From contig NZ_BDBY01000171.1 of assembly GCF_001613225.1 (NCBI RefSeq), positions 1 through 62,659 of the forward strand: a DNA stretch of 62,659 nucleotides, in the 5' to 3' direction. Position numbers and translations under genes: made by a program. The stretch is from Nocardia pseudovaccinii NBRC 100343 (lineage in GTDB: Bacteria > Actinomycetota > Actinomycetes > Mycobacteriales > Mycobacteriaceae). The notes below the pieces were generated by a model that saw nothing but the letters and a program-made list of their open reading frames with translations, had not been told where the DNA came from and made no database searches. Below are positions 26,067 through 37,836 of this stretch, piece by piece. How positions within the stretch are numbered: position 1 is the first letter of the stretch; each line of letters opens with the position of its first letter.

Positions 26067-27095
26067 TCAGGCGGGTTGTGCGGATGGCTCGGCTGTCGGG
26101 AGATCGGACTGTGCTGATCGCGTGTAGCGCTGAGCGAGCACGGTGCAGGTCAATAGCTGGATCTGGTGGAAGACCATGAGCGGCAACACGATCAAACCGA
26201 CCTGATGTCCCGCGAACAGGACCGAGGCCATGGGGAGACCGGTGGCCAAGCTCTTCTTCGAACCGCAGAATACGGTGACGATCTGATCGGGGCGGGCGAA
26301 GCCGAGGAGGCGACTGCCGAAGGTGGTAATCGTCAGGACTGCGGCGAGAATGCCTGCGCAAACCGCGACGATCGCCAGTAGCGCCCGCGGCGAGATGCCG
26401 CTCCAGATGTGTTCCACCATGCCCGCGCTGAAGGCGGCATAGACGACGAGATAGACCGAGCCACGATCGACGGCCTTGGTCACCGTGGCATGCCGCAGCA
26501 GCCAGGTCATCCTGGGGCGCAAGAGTTGACCCGCCAAGAACGGCAGCAGCAACTGAACGACGATCGCGAGCATCGCGGTGGGCGAGACGGTCGCATTGCC
26601 GGTGGTGTCCATCAGCAGCACGACCAGTAACGGCGTCGCGAAGACGCCGACCAGATTCGACAGCGACGCGCTGACCACCGCGCCCGCCACATTGCCTCGG
26701 GCAATCGAGGTGAAGGCGATCGATGACTGCACGGTCGACGGCACCAGACACAGGAACAGCACGCCGGTGTAGAGATCGTCGGTCAGCACCGATGGCACCA
26801 GCACATGCAAGGTCAGCCCGATCAGCGGGAAGATCAGATAGGTCACCGCCAGCACCGCAGAATGCAACCGCCAATGCCGCAATCCGGCGAGCGCCTCACG
26901 CGGCTCGAGTCGGGCGCCATAAAGCAGGAACAGCACACCGATCGCGATCTTGGTTGCCCAGTCGAGCGCATCGGCCGCGACACCCCGCGCGGGCAACAGC
27001 GCGGCCACCGCGACGCTGGCCAGGATGCCGAGCATGAACGCATCGATCCGGAGTTTGGCGAGGAACTTCACCAGTCGACCGTACGACTCGGCCAA
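26067..27095 (-). CDS. Bile acid:sodium symporter-like transporter
   Basis: Integral membrane transporter of 342 aa with about ten helices, in the SBF-like (YfeH/DUF4137) branch of the bile acid/Na+ and arsenite transporter superfamily. Typical stretches are LVPSTVQSSIAFTSIARGNVAGAVVSASLSN and FCGSKKSLATGLPMASVLF, containing the two crossover motifs that hold sodium. Substrate unknown; organic anions are most likely. The start is uncertain: TTG 27095 gives the longest protein; GTG 27071 is possible. A LysR gene is divergent, and an inverted repeat abuts the start, so induction by its substrate through LysR is likely. Confidence 0.85.
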   Translation of the reverse strand: MAESYGRLVKFLAKLRIDAFMLGILASVAVAALLPARGVAADALDWATKIAIGVLFLLYGARLEPREALAGLRHWRLHSAVLAVTYLIFPLIGLTLHVLVPSVLTDDLYTGVLFLCLVPSTVQSSIAFTSIARGNVAGAVVSASLSNLVGVFATPLLVVLLMDTTGNATVSPTAMLAIVVQLLLPFLAGQLLRPRMTWLLRHATVTKAVDRGSVYLVVYAAFSAGMVEHIWSGISPRALLAIVAVCAGILAAVLTITTFGSRLLGFARPDQIVTVFCGSKKSLATGLPMASVLFAGHQVGLIVLPLMVFHQIQLLTCTVLAQRYTRSAQSDLPTAEPSAQPA

Positions 27096-27096
27096 T

Positions 27097-27115
27097 TGAA
27101 CGCGAAAGGCGTTCA
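27097..27115. promoter_or_regulatory. LysR-type operator
   Basis: TGAACGC-GAAAG-GCGTTCA, a perfect dyad with 7-bp arms, lies directly upstream of the transporter start. A weaker TCTG-N6-CAGA repeat is at 27124-27137, close to the -10 GATAAT (27142-27147) of the LysR gene. Confidence 0.55.
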
Positions 27116-27154
27116 GAAGGATATCTGTAAACGCAGACAGTGATAATTGTGGGT

Positions 27155-28000
27155 GTGTTCGAACCCGAACTGCTACGCACCTTCCTTGCCGTCGAGCGCG
27201 CGGGCGGATTCACCGCCGCCGGGCGCATCCTCGGCCTGCGTCAGTCCACCGTCAGCGGCCACATCGCCCGATTGGAGAAGGCCGCGGGTCGCGAGCTGTT
27301 CCGCCGCGATACGCGCAATCTCGCGCTGACCGCCGACGGTGCGGCCATGGTCGGCTTCGCCCGGACCATCCTCGACGCGCAGGGCCAGGCCGAGCGCTAC
27401 TTCTCCGACTCCACCCTCACCGGCCTGATCCGGCTTGGCGCCTCCGACGATGTGATGGCCCGCGAACTCCCCGACGTACTGCTGGAATTCCAGCGCACCC
27501 ATCCGGGGGTCGATCTGGAACTCACCGTCGGCCTGAGTGAAAACCTCAAAACCCGGATGGAGACCGGTGAACTCGACTTGGTCGTCGGCAAACGCCTGCC
27601 CGGTGAACGGCACGGCGAACTGCTCTGGCGCGACCGTCTGGTGTGGGCGGGCCGTTCGGCCACAACGGAATTCGATGATCCGGTCCCGCTGGTGACCTAT
27701 CCGCCACCCAGCCTCACCCGCCGCATCGCATTGCAGGCACTCGAACGCGACGCCCGCACCTGGCGCGTGACCTGCACCAGTGACAGCCAGCTCGGCTTGC
27801 GTGCCGCGGTCCTCGCCGGTCTCGGCGTCATCGTGCATGCCGAAACCCTGATCCCGGACGGTCTGCGCGTGCTCGGCGACCCGCGGCTTCCGATGCTCGG
27901 CGACCTCGAATTCGTGCTGATGCGGCGGCGGACGACCCTGTCCGCGCCGGAGCAGGCGCTGTGCGACGCGATCGTCGCCACTGCCCGCCGCTTCGGCTGA
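27155..28000 (+). CDS. LysR family transcriptional regulator
   Basis: LysR regulator of 281 aa. The winged helix-turn-helix is at the N terminus ([47 protein letters not shown]). The periplasmic-binding-protein-like sensor follows (about 85-275, [36 protein letters not shown]). GTG 27155 was chosen because a strong GATAAT lies exactly 7 nt upstream and the product then begins like other LysR proteins. Two in-frame GTGs further upstream would place the promoter in the gene. Divergent from the SBF-like transporter, its probable target. Confidence 0.88.
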   Translation: MFEPELLRTFLAVERAGGFTAAGRILGLRQSTVSGHIARLEKAAGRELFRRDTRNLALTADGAAMVGFARTILDAQGQAERYFSDSTLTGLIRLGASDDVMARELPDVLLEFQRTHPGVDLELTVGLSENLKTRMETGELDLVVGKRLPGERHGELLWRDRLVWAGRSATTEFDDPVPLVTYPPPSLTRRIALQALERDARTWRVTCTSDSQLGLRAAVLAGLGVIVHAETLIPDGLRVLGDPRLPMLGDLEFVLMRRRTTLSAPEQALCDAIVATARRFG

Positions 28001-28047
28001 GCCGCGCCCGTGCGGATGTGTCGGAGCCGGTCGATAGGCTTGGATTC

Positions 28048-30081
28048 GTGGCAGATCCCGCGACCTACCGGCCGAAGCCGGGCACGATTCCCGTTGAACC
28101 CGGTGTCTACAAATTCCGGGACGCACACGGGCGTGTGATCTATGTCGGCAAGGCGAAGAGCCTGCGCAGCAGGTTGAATTCGTACTTCGCCGACGTGGCT
28201 TCGCTGCATCCGCGGACCAAGCAGATGGTCACCACGGCGGCAGGCGTCGAATGGACCGTGGTCTCCACCGAGGTGGAAGCCCTTCAGCTGGAATACAACT
28301 GGATCAAGGAGTTCGATCCGCGATTCAACGTGCGGTATCGGGACGACAAGTCGTATCCGGTGCTGGCGGTCACCTTGAACGAGGAGTACCCGCGGCTGTT
28401 CGTCTATCGCGGCGCGCGCAAGAAGGGGGTGCGGTACTTCGGGCCGTACGCGCACGCCTGGGCCATTCGGGAAACCCTGGATCTATTGCTGCGGGTCTTC
28501 CCCGCGCGCACCTGCTCCAACGGAGTCTTCAAGCGGCACAACCAGATCGGGCGGCCGTGCCTGCTCGGCTATATCGACAAATGCTCGGCCCCGTGCATCG
28601 GCCGCGTCGATGCCGACGAGCATCGCCGGATCGTCGAGGACTTCTGCGACTTCCTGGCTGGACGCACCGATCGCATGGTGCGCGACTTGGAGCGCCGGAT
28701 GCACGACGCCGCCGAGGACCTGGACTTCGAAACCGCCGCCCGGCTGCGCGACGACGTTCAAGCGCTGCGGCGGGCACTGGAGAAGCAGGCCGTCGTCCTC
28801 GGCACCGGCACCGACGCCGATGTGGTGGCCTTCGCTATCGATGAGCTCGAGGTCGCGGTCCAGATCTTCCACGTCCGCGACGGCCGGGTGCGCGGTCAGC
28901 GCGGCTGGGTGGTCGACAAATCCGGCGACGCCATCGACGGCCAGGAGGCCGGTGGCGAGGTCGCCGCACTGGTCGAGCAGTTCCTCACCCAGTTCTACGG
29001 CGAGCAGGCCGCACAGGCCGAACAGGGCGAGGACGAACAGGGCGAGGCCCAGCAACCGGCCACCGCGGTGCCGCGCGAGGTGCTGGTGCCGGAACTGCCC
29101 GCCGATGCCGAACAGGTGGAGGAATGGCTGAGCAAACTACGCGGCTCCGCGGTGCGGCTGCGGGTGCCGCAGCGCGGTGACAAGAAGGCGCTCGCCGAAA
29201 CCGTGCAGCGCAATGCGATGGAGGCGCTGGCCCAGCACAAACTCAAGCGTGCGGGCGATCTGACCTCGAGATCCGCTGCGCTGCAAGACATTCAAGATGC
29301 CCTCGAGCTGGACAGCGCGCCGCTACGAATCGAGTGCGTGGATATCAGCCACGTGCAGGGCACCGATGTGGTGGCTTCGCTGGTGGTCTTCGAGGACGGC
29401 CTGCCGCGCAAGTCCGAGTATCGCCACTACACGATCAAAGAGGCCGCGGGCGAGGGCCGCTCCGACGATGTCGGCAGCATCGCGGAGGTGACCAGACGGC
29501 GGTTCTATCGTCTGCGCCGCGAACGCGACGAGCTGGCGGCCGAGGAGCTGGCATCCGGTCAGGAGAACGGACACGTCGACGACGACCTCGAACTGACTTC
29601 ACGCCCCGGCATCGACCCACGTACCGGCCGCCCGCGCAAATTCGCCTACCCGCCCAATCTCTACGTGGTCGACGGCGGCGCGCCCCAGGTCGCGGCCGCC
29701 GCGGAGGTCCTCGACGAACTCGGCATCACCGATGTCGCGGTGATCGGCCTGGCCAAGCGACTGGAGGAGGTATGGGTGCCGGGGGAGAGCGATCCGGTGA
29801 TCATGCCGCGCAACAGTGAGTCGCTGTATCTGCTGCAGCGGGTGCGCGACGAGGCGCACCGCTTCGCCATCACCTTCCATCGGAGCAAACGCTCCCGTCG
29901 GATGACCGCGTCCGCACTGGACTCGGTGCGCGGCCTCGGCGAGTCGCGCCGGACCGCGCTCGTCACCCATTTCGGGTCGGTTGCCAAACTGAAGGAGGCC
30001 ACGGTCGAGCAGATCACCGAGGTACCCGGCATCGGTGTGGCGACCGCGAAGGCCGTTTTGGCCGCTTTGCGGGAGGAATAA
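28048..30081 (+). CDS. uvrC: Excinuclease ABC subunit C
   Basis: Makes both incisions in nucleotide excision repair. 677 aa. Domains: GIY-YIG endonuclease at 1-100 ([22 protein letters not shown]), the Cys-rich segment ([24 protein letters not shown]), a UVR motif near 205-240 ([15 protein letters not shown]), the RNase H-like domain with [24 protein letters not shown] and [10 protein letters not shown], and C-terminal helix-hairpin-helix pairs ([20 protein letters not shown]). GTG 28048 gives the mycobacterial N terminus and is 7 nt after TAGGCT, so leaderless. The linker at about 310-345 is Glu/Gln-rich ([13 protein letters not shown]). Confidence 0.97.
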   Translation: MADPATYRPKPGTIPVEPGVYKFRDAHGRVIYVGKAKSLRSRLNSYFADVASLHPRTKQMVTTAAGVEWTVVSTEVEALQLEYNWIKEFDPRFNVRYRDDKSYPVLAVTLNEEYPRLFVYRGARKKGVRYFGPYAHAWAIRETLDLLLRVFPARTCSNGVFKRHNQIGRPCLLGYIDKCSAPCIGRVDADEHRRIVEDFCDFLAGRTDRMVRDLERRMHDAAEDLDFETAARLRDDVQALRRALEKQAVVLGTGTDADVVAFAIDELEVAVQIFHVRDGRVRGQRGWVVDKSGDAIDGQEAGGEVAALVEQFLTQFYGEQAAQAEQGEDEQGEAQQPATAVPREVLVPELPADAEQVEEWLSKLRGSAVRLRVPQRGDKKALAETVQRNAMEALAQHKLKRAGDLTSRSAALQDIQDALELDSAPLRIECVDISHVQGTDVVASLVVFEDGLPRKSEYRHYTIKEAAGEGRSDDVGSIAEVTRRRFYRLRRERDELAAEELASGQENGHVDDDLELTSRPGIDPRTGRPRKFAYPPNLYVVDGGAPQVAAAAEVLDELGITDVAVIGLAKRLEEVWVPGESDPVIMPRNSESLYLLQRVRDEAHRFAITFHRSKRSRRMTASALDSVRGLGESRRTALVTHFGSVAKLKEATVEQITEVPGIGVATAKAVLAALREE

Positions 30082-30164
30082 GACACCTACGTTGTGTGTC
30101 TGCGCCCGATACCGGAACCGGTGCGGGATGATCGACACGCACCCTGACACAGATCCGGTAGGAC

Positions 30165-31166
30165 ATGACACGCGTCGAATCGAACAACAGTGCGGGCAGC
30201 CCGCGGTCGACCGCTGGGCGGACCGGCCCCGCGGGCACCCTCGGCGCATCTGTCGAACGCGGCGGCAACCCGGCGCAGCCAAAGGTCGAGGTGGTCATCG
30301 TGACCGGCCTATCCGGCGCGGGCCGCGGTACCGCGGCCCGGGTACTTGAGGATCTGGGCTGGTATGTCACCGATAACCTGCCGCCCGAGCTGATCGGGCG
30401 GATGGTCGAACTCGGCGCCTCCGCCGAACCGCCGATCCGCAGGCTCGCGCTGGTCATGGATGTGCGCAGCCGTTTTTTCACCGGCGATCTCTCGGCCGTC
30501 ACCGATCAGCTGCGGTCCGCGGGCGTGCCGACCAGGATCCTGTTCCTGGAGGCCTCCGATGACGTGCTGATCCGGCGCTTCGGCTTCGCGCGCCGACGCC
30601 ACCCGCTGCAGAGCGAAAGCGCCGACGGTACGCTCTCCGCGGGCATCGCAGCCGAACGGATCCGCCTCTCCGCCGTGAAGACGGCGGCCGACCTGGTGAT
30701 CGACACGACCGAACTCTCGATCCACCAGCTGCACCGCAAGCTGGAAGAGGCCTACGGCGGCGGCGCGCCCACCGCACTGCAGCTGACAGTGCAGTCGTTC
30801 GGATTCAAGTACGGGGTTCCACTCGATGCGGACATGGTGTTGGATGTGCGTTTTCTACCCAATCCGCATTGGATACCGGAACTTCGGGAACATTCGGGAC
30901 AGGAGACCGTGGTCAGCGAGTATGTATTGTCGCGTCCCGGCGCGGCCGATTACTTGAGCACCTGCCACCACCTGGTCGACCTGACGACGAATGGTTACCG
31001 CCAAGAGGGGAAGCGATACATGACGGTGGCAGTGGGCTGCACCGGAGGTAAACACCGCAGCGTGGCGATCGCCGAGGCGCTCGGCGAACTCATCGGTTCG
31101 GAGACGGAGAAATCCGGCCCGGCCGATGTCGTGCGGGTCGTGCATCGGGATCTGGGGCGCGAATGA
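30165..31166 (+). CDS. rapZ: RNase adapter RapZ / nucleotide-binding protein
   Basis: P-loop protein of 333 aa, homologous to E. coli RapZ and M. tuberculosis Rv1421. It senses cell-wall sugar precursors in enterobacteria; the actinobacterial role is less certain. The P-loop is VTGLSGAGRGTAARVLEDLGW with Arg in place of the canonical Lys, as in mycobacteria. FFTGDL, RRRHPL, the C-terminal FKYGVPLDADMVLDVRFLPNP and GCTGGKHRSV are family marks. An extra N-terminal 40 residues are Gly/Ser-rich. AGGA precedes the ATG closely. The stop overlaps the yvcK start (ATGA): first gene of rapZ-yvcK-whiA. Confidence 0.94.
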   Translation: MTRVESNNSAGSPRSTAGRTGPAGTLGASVERGGNPAQPKVEVVIVTGLSGAGRGTAARVLEDLGWYVTDNLPPELIGRMVELGASAEPPIRRLALVMDVRSRFFTGDLSAVTDQLRSAGVPTRILFLEASDDVLIRRFGFARRRHPLQSESADGTLSAGIAAERIRLSAVKTAADLVIDTTELSIHQLHRKLEEAYGGGAPTALQLTVQSFGFKYGVPLDADMVLDVRFLPNPHWIPELREHSGQETVVSEYVLSRPGAADYLSTCHHLVDLTTNGYRQEGKRYMTVAVGCTGGKHRSVAIAEALGELIGSETEKSGPADVVRVVHRDLGRE

Positions 31167-32209
31167 CGGGGTGGGAATCGGATCCCGCCATAGTTGCGCT
31201 CGGTGGCGGGCACGGGCTGTACGCGACGCTCACCGCGGTCCGGCGGCTGACCAGAAAGATCAGCGCGGTGGTGACCGTCGCCGACGACGGCGGATCATCG
31301 GGCCGACTGCGCGCCGAACTCGGCGTGCCACCGCCCGGCGATCTGCGCATGGCCCTGGCGGCGCTGGCCGCCGACGGCGACGATGTGTGGACGCGCACCG
31401 TGCAGCACCGCTTCGGCGGCACCGGCGCGCTGGCCGGACATTCGGTCGGCAATCTGATCCTCGCGGGCCTGACCGAGGTGCTCGGTGATCCGGTCGCCGC
31501 GCTCGACGAGGTCGCCAAGATGTTGCGAATCACCGGACGGGTGCTGCCGATGTCGCCCATCGCCCTCGATATCGAGGCGGATGTTTCTGGGCTGGAAGCG
31601 GATCCGCGGGTGAGCCGCTGTATCCGCGGCCAGGTCGCCATCGCGACGACACCGGGCAAGGTGCGGCGGGTGCGGCTGATTCCGTCCGATCCGCCTGCCA
31701 GTCCGGAGGCAACCTCGGCCATCGAACACGCCGATGTCGTCGTGCTCGGCCCGGGTTCCTGGTTCACCAGCGTAATTCCGCACGTGCTTGTGCCCGAATT
31801 GCGTGACGCGCTGGTCTATACCAGAGCACGCAAGGTGCTGGTACTGAATCTGGCCGCGGAGCCCGGAGAAACGGCGGGTTTCTCCGCGGAACGCCATCTA
31901 CATGTATTGTCCCAGCACGCACCGGAATTCGTGGTCGACGAGGTACTGGTCGATTCCGGGTCGGTGCCGGAGGGTCGCGAAAGAGAACATGTGGCCAGGG
32001 CTGCCGAACAATTGCGGGCGCGAGTAACCTTCTCCGATGTCGCCGAAGCGGGAACCGACCGGCATCACCCCGGAAAGCTTGCCGCCGCACTGGATCAGCT
32101 GATCCGGCAACCTCGGCCACATATGGCAGGGCTTCGAGTCGAGGGACGGCACATGGGTCAGGATGTGCGTTCCGGGTTGGGTGGAAAGGAGCGCGTCTCG
32201 TGGCGATGA
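31163..32209 (+). CDS. yvcK: YvcK/CofD-like gluconeogenesis factor
   Basis: Cytosolic UDP-sugar-binding protein of 348 aa, needed for growth on gluconeogenic carbon and for cell-wall homeostasis in other bacteria (CuvA in mycobacteria). Marks: [20 protein letters not shown] at the N terminus, [32 protein letters not shown] and [16 protein letters not shown]. Start ATG overlaps the rapZ stop. Its end overlaps whiA by 10 nt. The C-terminal 30 residues (Gly/Arg-rich) are probably disordered. Confidence 0.95.
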   Translation: MTGWESDPAIVALGGGHGLYATLTAVRRLTRKISAVVTVADDGGSSGRLRAELGVPPPGDLRMALAALAADGDDVWTRTVQHRFGGTGALAGHSVGNLILAGLTEVLGDPVAALDEVAKMLRITGRVLPMSPIALDIEADVSGLEADPRVSRCIRGQVAIATTPGKVRRVRLIPSDPPASPEATSAIEHADVVVLGPGSWFTSVIPHVLVPELRDALVYTRARKVLVLNLAAEPGETAGFSAERHLHVLSQHAPEFVVDEVLVDSGSVPEGREREHVARAAEQLRARVTFSDVAEAGTDRHHPGKLAAALDQLIRQPRPHMAGLRVEGRHMGQDVRSGLGGKERVSWR

Positions 32210-33183
32210 CAGCCGAAGTGAAGGACGAGCTGAGCAGGCTCACGGTCTCGCAGGTGAGTTCTCGCAAGGCGGAATTGTCTGCGCTGCTGCGGTTTGCGGG
32301 CGGCCTGCACATCGTCGGCGGGCGGGTGATCGTCGAGGCCGAGGTGGATATGGGTTCCATCGCGCGTCGGCTACGGCGCGAGATCTTCGAGCTCTACGGC
32401 TACGGCTCCGACGTGCACGTGCTCGGCGCGGGCGGTCTGCGCAAGACCTCGCGCTATGTGGTACGGGTGTCCAAGGAGGGTGAGGCGCTGGCCAGACAGA
32501 CCGGTCTGCTCGATGTGCGTGGCCGTCCGGTGCGCGGTCTGCCCGCACAGGTGGTCGGCGGCAGCATCGGCGATGCCGAAGCCGCTTGGCGCGGAGCGTT
32601 TCTGGCGCACGGCTCGCTCACCGAACCCGGTCGCTCCTCGGCGCTCGAAGTCAGCTGCCCCGGTCCGGAGGCCGCGCTGGCACTCGTCGGCGCGGCGCGG
32701 CGGCTCGGCATCACCGCGAAGGCGCGTGAGGTGCGCGGCACCGATCGGGTGGTGGTGCGCGACGGCGAGGCCATCGGCGCACTGCTGACCCGGATGGGCG
32801 CACAGGACACCCGGATCGTCTGGGAGGAGCGCAGGCTGCGCCGCGAGGTGCGGGCTACCGCGAACCGCCTGGCCAATTTCGACGACGCCAATCTGCGCCG
32901 ATCGGCCCGCGCCGCGGTCGCCGCCGCCGCGAGAGTCGAACGCGCACTGGAGATTCTGGGCGACGAGGTGCCCGACCATTTGGCCGCGGCGGGCAAGCTG
33001 CGCGTGCAGCACCGTCAGGCGTCATTGGAGGAACTCGGCCAGCTCGCCGATCCGCCGATGACCAAAGACGCTGTGGCAGGCCGGATTCGGCGGCTGCTGT
33101 CGATGGCGGACCGCCGGGCCAAGGAGTTGGGGGTACCCGATACCGAATCGGCCGTCACGGCCGAACTGCTCGACGAAGCGTGA
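32200..33183 (+). CDS. whiA: Sporulation/cell-division regulator WhiA
   Basis: DNA-binding protein of 327 aa, related to LAGLIDADG endonucleases but without nuclease activity, plus a C-terminal helix-turn-helix. It controls division and differentiation with WhiB in Streptomyces. Very close to mycobacterial Whi[78 protein letters not shown] and [22 protein letters not shown] 32200 follows AAAGGAG by 8 nt. ATG 32206, overlapping the yvcK stop (ATGA), gives the mycobacterial start. Terminated by a strong hairpin at 33187. Confidence 0.97.
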   Translation: MAMTAEVKDELSRLTVSQVSSRKAELSALLRFAGGLHIVGGRVIVEAEVDMGSIARRLRREIFELYGYGSDVHVLGAGGLRKTSRYVVRVSKEGEALARQTGLLDVRGRPVRGLPAQVVGGSIGDAEAAWRGAFLAHGSLTEPGRSSALEVSCPGPEAALALVGAARRLGITAKAREVRGTDRVVVRDGEAIGALLTRMGAQDTRIVWEERRLRREVRATANRLANFDDANLRRSARAAVAAAARVERALEILGDEVPDHLAAAGKLRVQHRQASLEELGQLADPPMTKDAVAGRIRRLLSMADRRAKELGVPDTESAVTAELLDEA

Positions 33184-33186
33184 GCA

Positions 33187-33214
33187 GAATCGCCGCCCCG
33201 CGGGGCGGCGATTC
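33187..33214 (+). terminator. Terminator of the rapZ-yvcK-whiA operon
   Basis: A 28-nt perfect palindrome with 14-bp arms (GAATCGCCGCCCCG / CGGGGCGGCGATTC) lies 4 nt after the whiA stop, followed by GCTTTTCC. Confidence 0.8.
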
Positions 33215-34522
<1,308 letters not shown>

Positions 34523-34523
34523 C

Positions 34524-35738
34524 ATGGCGGTCGAGACACTCCAGGATCTGCTGAACGAGGGTGTCGAGGGTCGGGGCGTACTCGTGCGCTCCGACCTGAA
34601 CGTCCCCCTCGACGAGAACGGCGAGATCACCGACCCGGGCCGCATCATCGCCTCGGTGCCGACGCTGCGTGCGCTGGTCGAGGCCGGTGCCAAGGTCGTC
34701 GTCACGGCGCATCTGGGCCGTCCGAAGGGTGAGCCGGATCCGAAATTCTCCCTCGCTCCGGTCGCGGTGAAGCTGGCCGAGTTGCTTGGCCGTAATGTCC
34801 AGCTGGCCGGTGACGTCGTCGGCTACGATGCGCTGTCGCGTTCGGAGGGCCTCACCGACGGCGATGTGCTGCTGCTGGAGAACGTGCGCTTCGATGCGCG
34901 CGAGACCAGCAAGGACGACGCCGAGCGGGCCAAGCTGGCCGCGGCGCTGGTCGAGCTGGTCGGCGATGACGGTGCGTTCGTCTCCGACGGCTTCGGTGTG
35001 GTGCACCGCAAGCAGGCCTCGGTCTACGACGTGGCGAAGCTGCTTCCGCATTACGCGGGCACGTTGGTCGCCGCCGAGGTCGAGGTGCTGGCCAAGCTGA
35101 CCGAGAACTCGGAGCGCCCGTACGCGGTTGTGCTCGGCGGTTCCAAGGTCTCCGACAAGCTGGCCGTCATCGAGGCACTGGCCCCCAAGGTGGACACCCT
35201 GGTGATCGGCGGCGGCATGTGCTTCACCTTCCTTGCCGCACAGGGCCTTTCGGTCGGCGCCTCGCTGCTGCAGGAGGAGATGATCGAGACCTGCAAGGGG
35301 CTGCTGGAGCGCTACGGGGATGTCATCCATCTGCCGCGCGATATCGTCGTCGCGAATGAGTTCGCGGCCGACGCGGACTCGAAGGTGGTGCCCGCCAACG
35401 AGATTCCGGACGGCTGGCTCGGTCTCGATATCGGTCCCGAGTCGGTGGACCGGTTCGCGGCACTGCTCACCGAGGCGAAGACGGTGTTCTGGAACGGCCC
35501 GATGGGCGTATTCGAGTTCGAGAACTTCGCCGCGGGTACCCGGGGTGTCGCCGAGGCGATCGTGACCGCGACGGGCAAGGGTGCCTTCACCGTTGTCGGC
35601 GGTGGCGATTCGGCCGCGGCCGTGCGCGCGCTCGGCCTGCCCGAGGACGGTTTCTCGCACATCTCCACCGGTGGCGGTGCATCCCTGGAATACCTCGAGG
35701 GCAAGGAACTGCCCGGTATCGCGGTACTGGAGGACTGA
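34524..35738 (+). CDS. pgk: Phosphoglycerate kinase
   Basis: Makes ATP from 1,3-bisphosphoglycerate. 404 aa. Signatures are [15 protein letters not shown] with substrate-binding Asp/Asn (about 22-27), [47 protein letters not shown] and the Gly-rich loop [17 protein letters not shown] is 1 nt after gap. Here the usual DAFG(T/A)AHR appears as DGFGVVHR, as in mycobacteria and relatives. Confidence 0.97.
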   Translation: MAVETLQDLLNEGVEGRGVLVRSDLNVPLDENGEITDPGRIIASVPTLRALVEAGAKVVVTAHLGRPKGEPDPKFSLAPVAVKLAELLGRNVQLAGDVVGYDALSRSEGLTDGDVLLLENVRFDARETSKDDAERAKLAAALVELVGDDGAFVSDGFGVVHRKQASVYDVAKLLPHYAGTLVAAEVEVLAKLTENSERPYAVVLGGSKVSDKLAVIEALAPKVDTLVIGGGMCFTFLAAQGLSVGASLLQEEMIETCKGLLERYGDVIHLPRDIVVANEFAADADSKVVPANEIPDGWLGLDIGPESVDRFAALLTEAKTVFWNGPMGVFEFENFAAGTRGVAEAIVTATGKGAFTVVGGGDSAAAVRALGLPEDGFSHISTGGGASLEYLEGKELPGIAVLED

Positions 35739-35741
35739 ACC

Positions 35742-36527
35742 ATGGCACGCAAACCGCTCATCGCGGGCAACTGGAAGATGAACCTCAACCACCTCGAGGC
35801 CATCGCCCTGGTGCAGAAGATCGCCTTCGCGCTGCCGGAGAAGTACTTCGCCAAGGTCGACGTCGCGGTGATTCCGCCGTTCACCGATATCCGCAGCGTG
35901 CAGACCCTTGTCGAGGGTGACAAGCTGCTGCTCACCTATGGTGCGCAGGATGTCTCGACGCACGACGAGGGCGCGTACACCGGCGAGATCAGCGCCGCCA
36001 TGCTGTCCAAGCTGGGCTGCACCTTCGCGGTCGTCGGCCATTCGGAGCGGCGGCAGTACCACTCCGAGGACGACGCCACCGTGCTGGCCAAGACCAAGCA
36101 GGCGCTGAAGTACGGGATCACCCCGATCGTGTGCATCGGCGAGGGTCTCAATGTCCGCGAGGCGAAGACCCATGTCGAGTACAACCTCGAGCAGTTGCGT
36201 GGTTCGCTCAAAGGTCTGACGGCCGAAGAGATTTCGAAGATCGTCATCGCCTACGAGCCGGTCTGGGCCATCGGCACCGGTAAGGTCGCTACCCCCGCCG
36301 ACGCGCAGGAAGTCTGCGGTGCGATTCGCGCGGAGCTCGTCGAACTGGCCTCGCCCGAGGTAGCGGCGGGCGTGCGGGTGCTCTACGGCGGTTCGGTGAA
36401 TGCCAAGAATGTCGGCGAGCTGGTCGCGCAGACCGATATCGACGGCGCGCTTGTCGGCGGCGCGTCGCTCAAGGGCGACGAGTTCGCCACGCTGTCCGCG
36501 ATTGCCGCGGGTGGTCCGCTGCCCTGA
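35742..36527 (+). CDS. tpiA: Triosephosphate isomerase
   Basis: Interconverts dihydroxyacetone phosphate and glyceraldehyde 3-phosphate. 261 aa TIM barrel. It has [14 protein letters not shown] (active Lys at about 13), [11 protein letters not shown] (His), [15 protein letters not shown] (catalytic Glu) and [10 protein letters not shown] with GGASL for phosphate binding. ATG lies 3 nt after pgk. The operon closes with the hairpin at 36542. In M. tuberculosis secG and ppc come next; here secG is 4.7 kb away and ppc is not in the window. Confidence 0.97.
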   Translation: MARKPLIAGNWKMNLNHLEAIALVQKIAFALPEKYFAKVDVAVIPPFTDIRSVQTLVEGDKLLLTYGAQDVSTHDEGAYTGEISAAMLSKLGCTFAVVGHSERRQYHSEDDATVLAKTKQALKYGITPIVCIGEGLNVREAKTHVEYNLEQLRGSLKGLTAEEISKIVIAYEPVWAIGTGKVATPADAQEVCGAIRAELVELASPEVAAGVRVLYGGSVNAKNVGELVAQTDIDGALVGGASLKGDEFATLSAIAAGGPLP

Positions 36528-36541
36528 CGAGTGAATGTTCG

Positions 36542-36585
36542 AATCAGCCCGGTAGCACGCTCGAGCGCGTGTTGCCGGGCTGATT
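36542..36585 (+). terminator. Terminator of gap-pgk-tpiA
   Basis: A two-part hairpin: outer stem AATCAGCCCGG / CCGGGCTGATT (11 bp) and inner stem CACGC/GCGTG. It ends in ATTTG, 15 nt after the tpiA stop. Confidence 0.75.
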
Positions 36586-36679
36586 TGCGTCGGGCCTTCC
36601 CGCTCGGGGCGAGGCATACCGGCGCCCGGGATGCGATGCTGTTCGAGTCTCTGATCCGTAGGCCGACAAGGACTTTCAC

Positions 36680-37309
36680 GTGAGATCAACGAAGGCGCGC
36701 GCACTGGTGACGGTTGCGCTCATGGCGTCCACCGCGTTCGGGGCCGGATGCTCCGACGATTCTCCCTCGCCGGTGGAAACCATATCGAGTTCCGAGGCGG
36801 CTCCCACCAACCAGGATGCCGGGCACCAGAAATTGAATCAGCTGGTGGGCGAATGGAATGGCGCGAAGTCGACATTCATCGCGGGTGGTACCGCGGACAA
36901 TCCGATCAAGAGCGATATCACCTCGCGCTGGCATTGGATCGGCAAGACGGGCAACAACTTCATGCAGGAGGAGGCCGAGGGTACCTTCGGTGGCAAGCCA
37001 TACTACCGGCTCGGCACGCTCGGCTATTCGCCGACCGACGACCGCTACGAATGGTCGACGGTAGACAGCGTGACGCCGATGATGATGACCTACAAGGGCG
37101 CAAAGGCCAGCGGCAGCGCCGCCGACATCGGGGTGGCGGGGGAGTTCACCGATCCGGGTGTGCTCGGTCCGCAATTCGTCGGCAAGACGATTCCGATGCG
37201 GACGGTGATCGAGCTGGAGTCGGCCGATCGGGTGACCATGGAGCTCTACTTCGCCCCGCCCGGGGAGGCGGAGCGGATTGCGGACCGGGTGATCCTGACG
37301 CGGAAGTAG
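36680..37309 (+). CDS. DUF1579-like lipoprotein
   Basis: Exported protein of 209 aa. A signal peptide with lipobox GAGC (Cys at 24) predicts a membrane-anchored lipoprotein. A Ser/Pro-rich linker follows, then a domain of about 160 aa resembling DUF1579/THAP4-like beta-barrels (LNQLVGEWNGAKS, WHWIGKTGNNFMQEEAEGTFGGKPYYRLGTLGYSPTDDRYEW). Such barrels may bind lipids or haem. GTG start has AAGGA upstream. Function unknown. Confidence 0.75.
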   Translation: MRSTKARALVTVALMASTAFGAGCSDDSPSPVETISSSEAAPTNQDAGHQKLNQLVGEWNGAKSTFIAGGTADNPIKSDITSRWHWIGKTGNNFMQEEAEGTFGGKPYYRLGTLGYSPTDDRYEWSTVDSVTPMMMTYKGAKASGSAADIGVAGEFTDPGVLGPQFVGKTIPMRTVIELESADRVTMELYFAPPGEAERIADRVILTRK

Positions 37310-37315
37310 TTGGAA

Positions 37316-37834
37316 TCAGAGGTGATTCACGATGAAACCGCTGGCGGTGAGTGCCAGCTCGAGTGGCTCGTCGTGCGGGTCCATCGAGATCTCGGCGGTC
37401 CGCACGTCCGGATAGTGCACGTGTAGTCGGTACAGGGTGCCGCGCAGGAGGTGGGCGAGTTCGGCGGGCTGCTTGGTGGCGTGCACGATGTACAGCTTGG
37501 CGGTGGTCTCGGAGATGCCGACCGAGCATTCGGCCAGGAGTGCGCCGTCGGGGTCGATAAAGCCCAAAGTGAAGGCGGTGTGCAGGAATTCGTCGCGCGC
37601 GGCGAGTAGCGCGGCGACGGTATCCATATCTGAGCCGCCGTGTTCGGTGCGGCGGATGCGGCCCGCGGCGGTGTAGAGCTCGGCGTAGCGGACGAGGGTT
37701 ACCTGGGACGGCGGCGCGGGTAGCTTCTCGATGTGGGCGGACGGAAGATCCGGCCACGGGCCGATCTCGGTATGCCAGCTGCGTTTGCGGTCCGGGTGGC
37801 GGAGATCCGGTGTGCGGGAGGTGTTTTGGTTCAC
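37316..37834 (-). CDS. Hypothetical protein downstream of META lipoprotein
   Basis: Protein of 172 aa; family not recognised. The first 65 residues are Pro/Arg-rich. Then comes a compact domain MDTVAALLAARDEFLHTAFTLGFIDPDG to the end (ALTASGFIVNHL). The last part resembles the end of GNAT acetyltransferases, but no acetyl-CoA loop is visible. GTG 37834 lies 2 nt after the stop of the META gene, so the two form an operon. An in-frame ATG at about 37627 would give only the C-terminal domain. Confidence 0.55.
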   Translation of the reverse strand: MNQNTSRTPDLRHPDRKRSWHTEIGPWPDLPSAHIEKLPAPPSQVTLVRYAELYTAAGRIRRTEHGGSDMDTVAALLAARDEFLHTAFTLGFIDPDGALLAECSVGISETTAKLYIVHATKQPAELAHLLRGTLYRLHVHYPDVRTAEISMDPHDEPLELALTASGFIVNHL

Positions 37835-37836
37835 GG

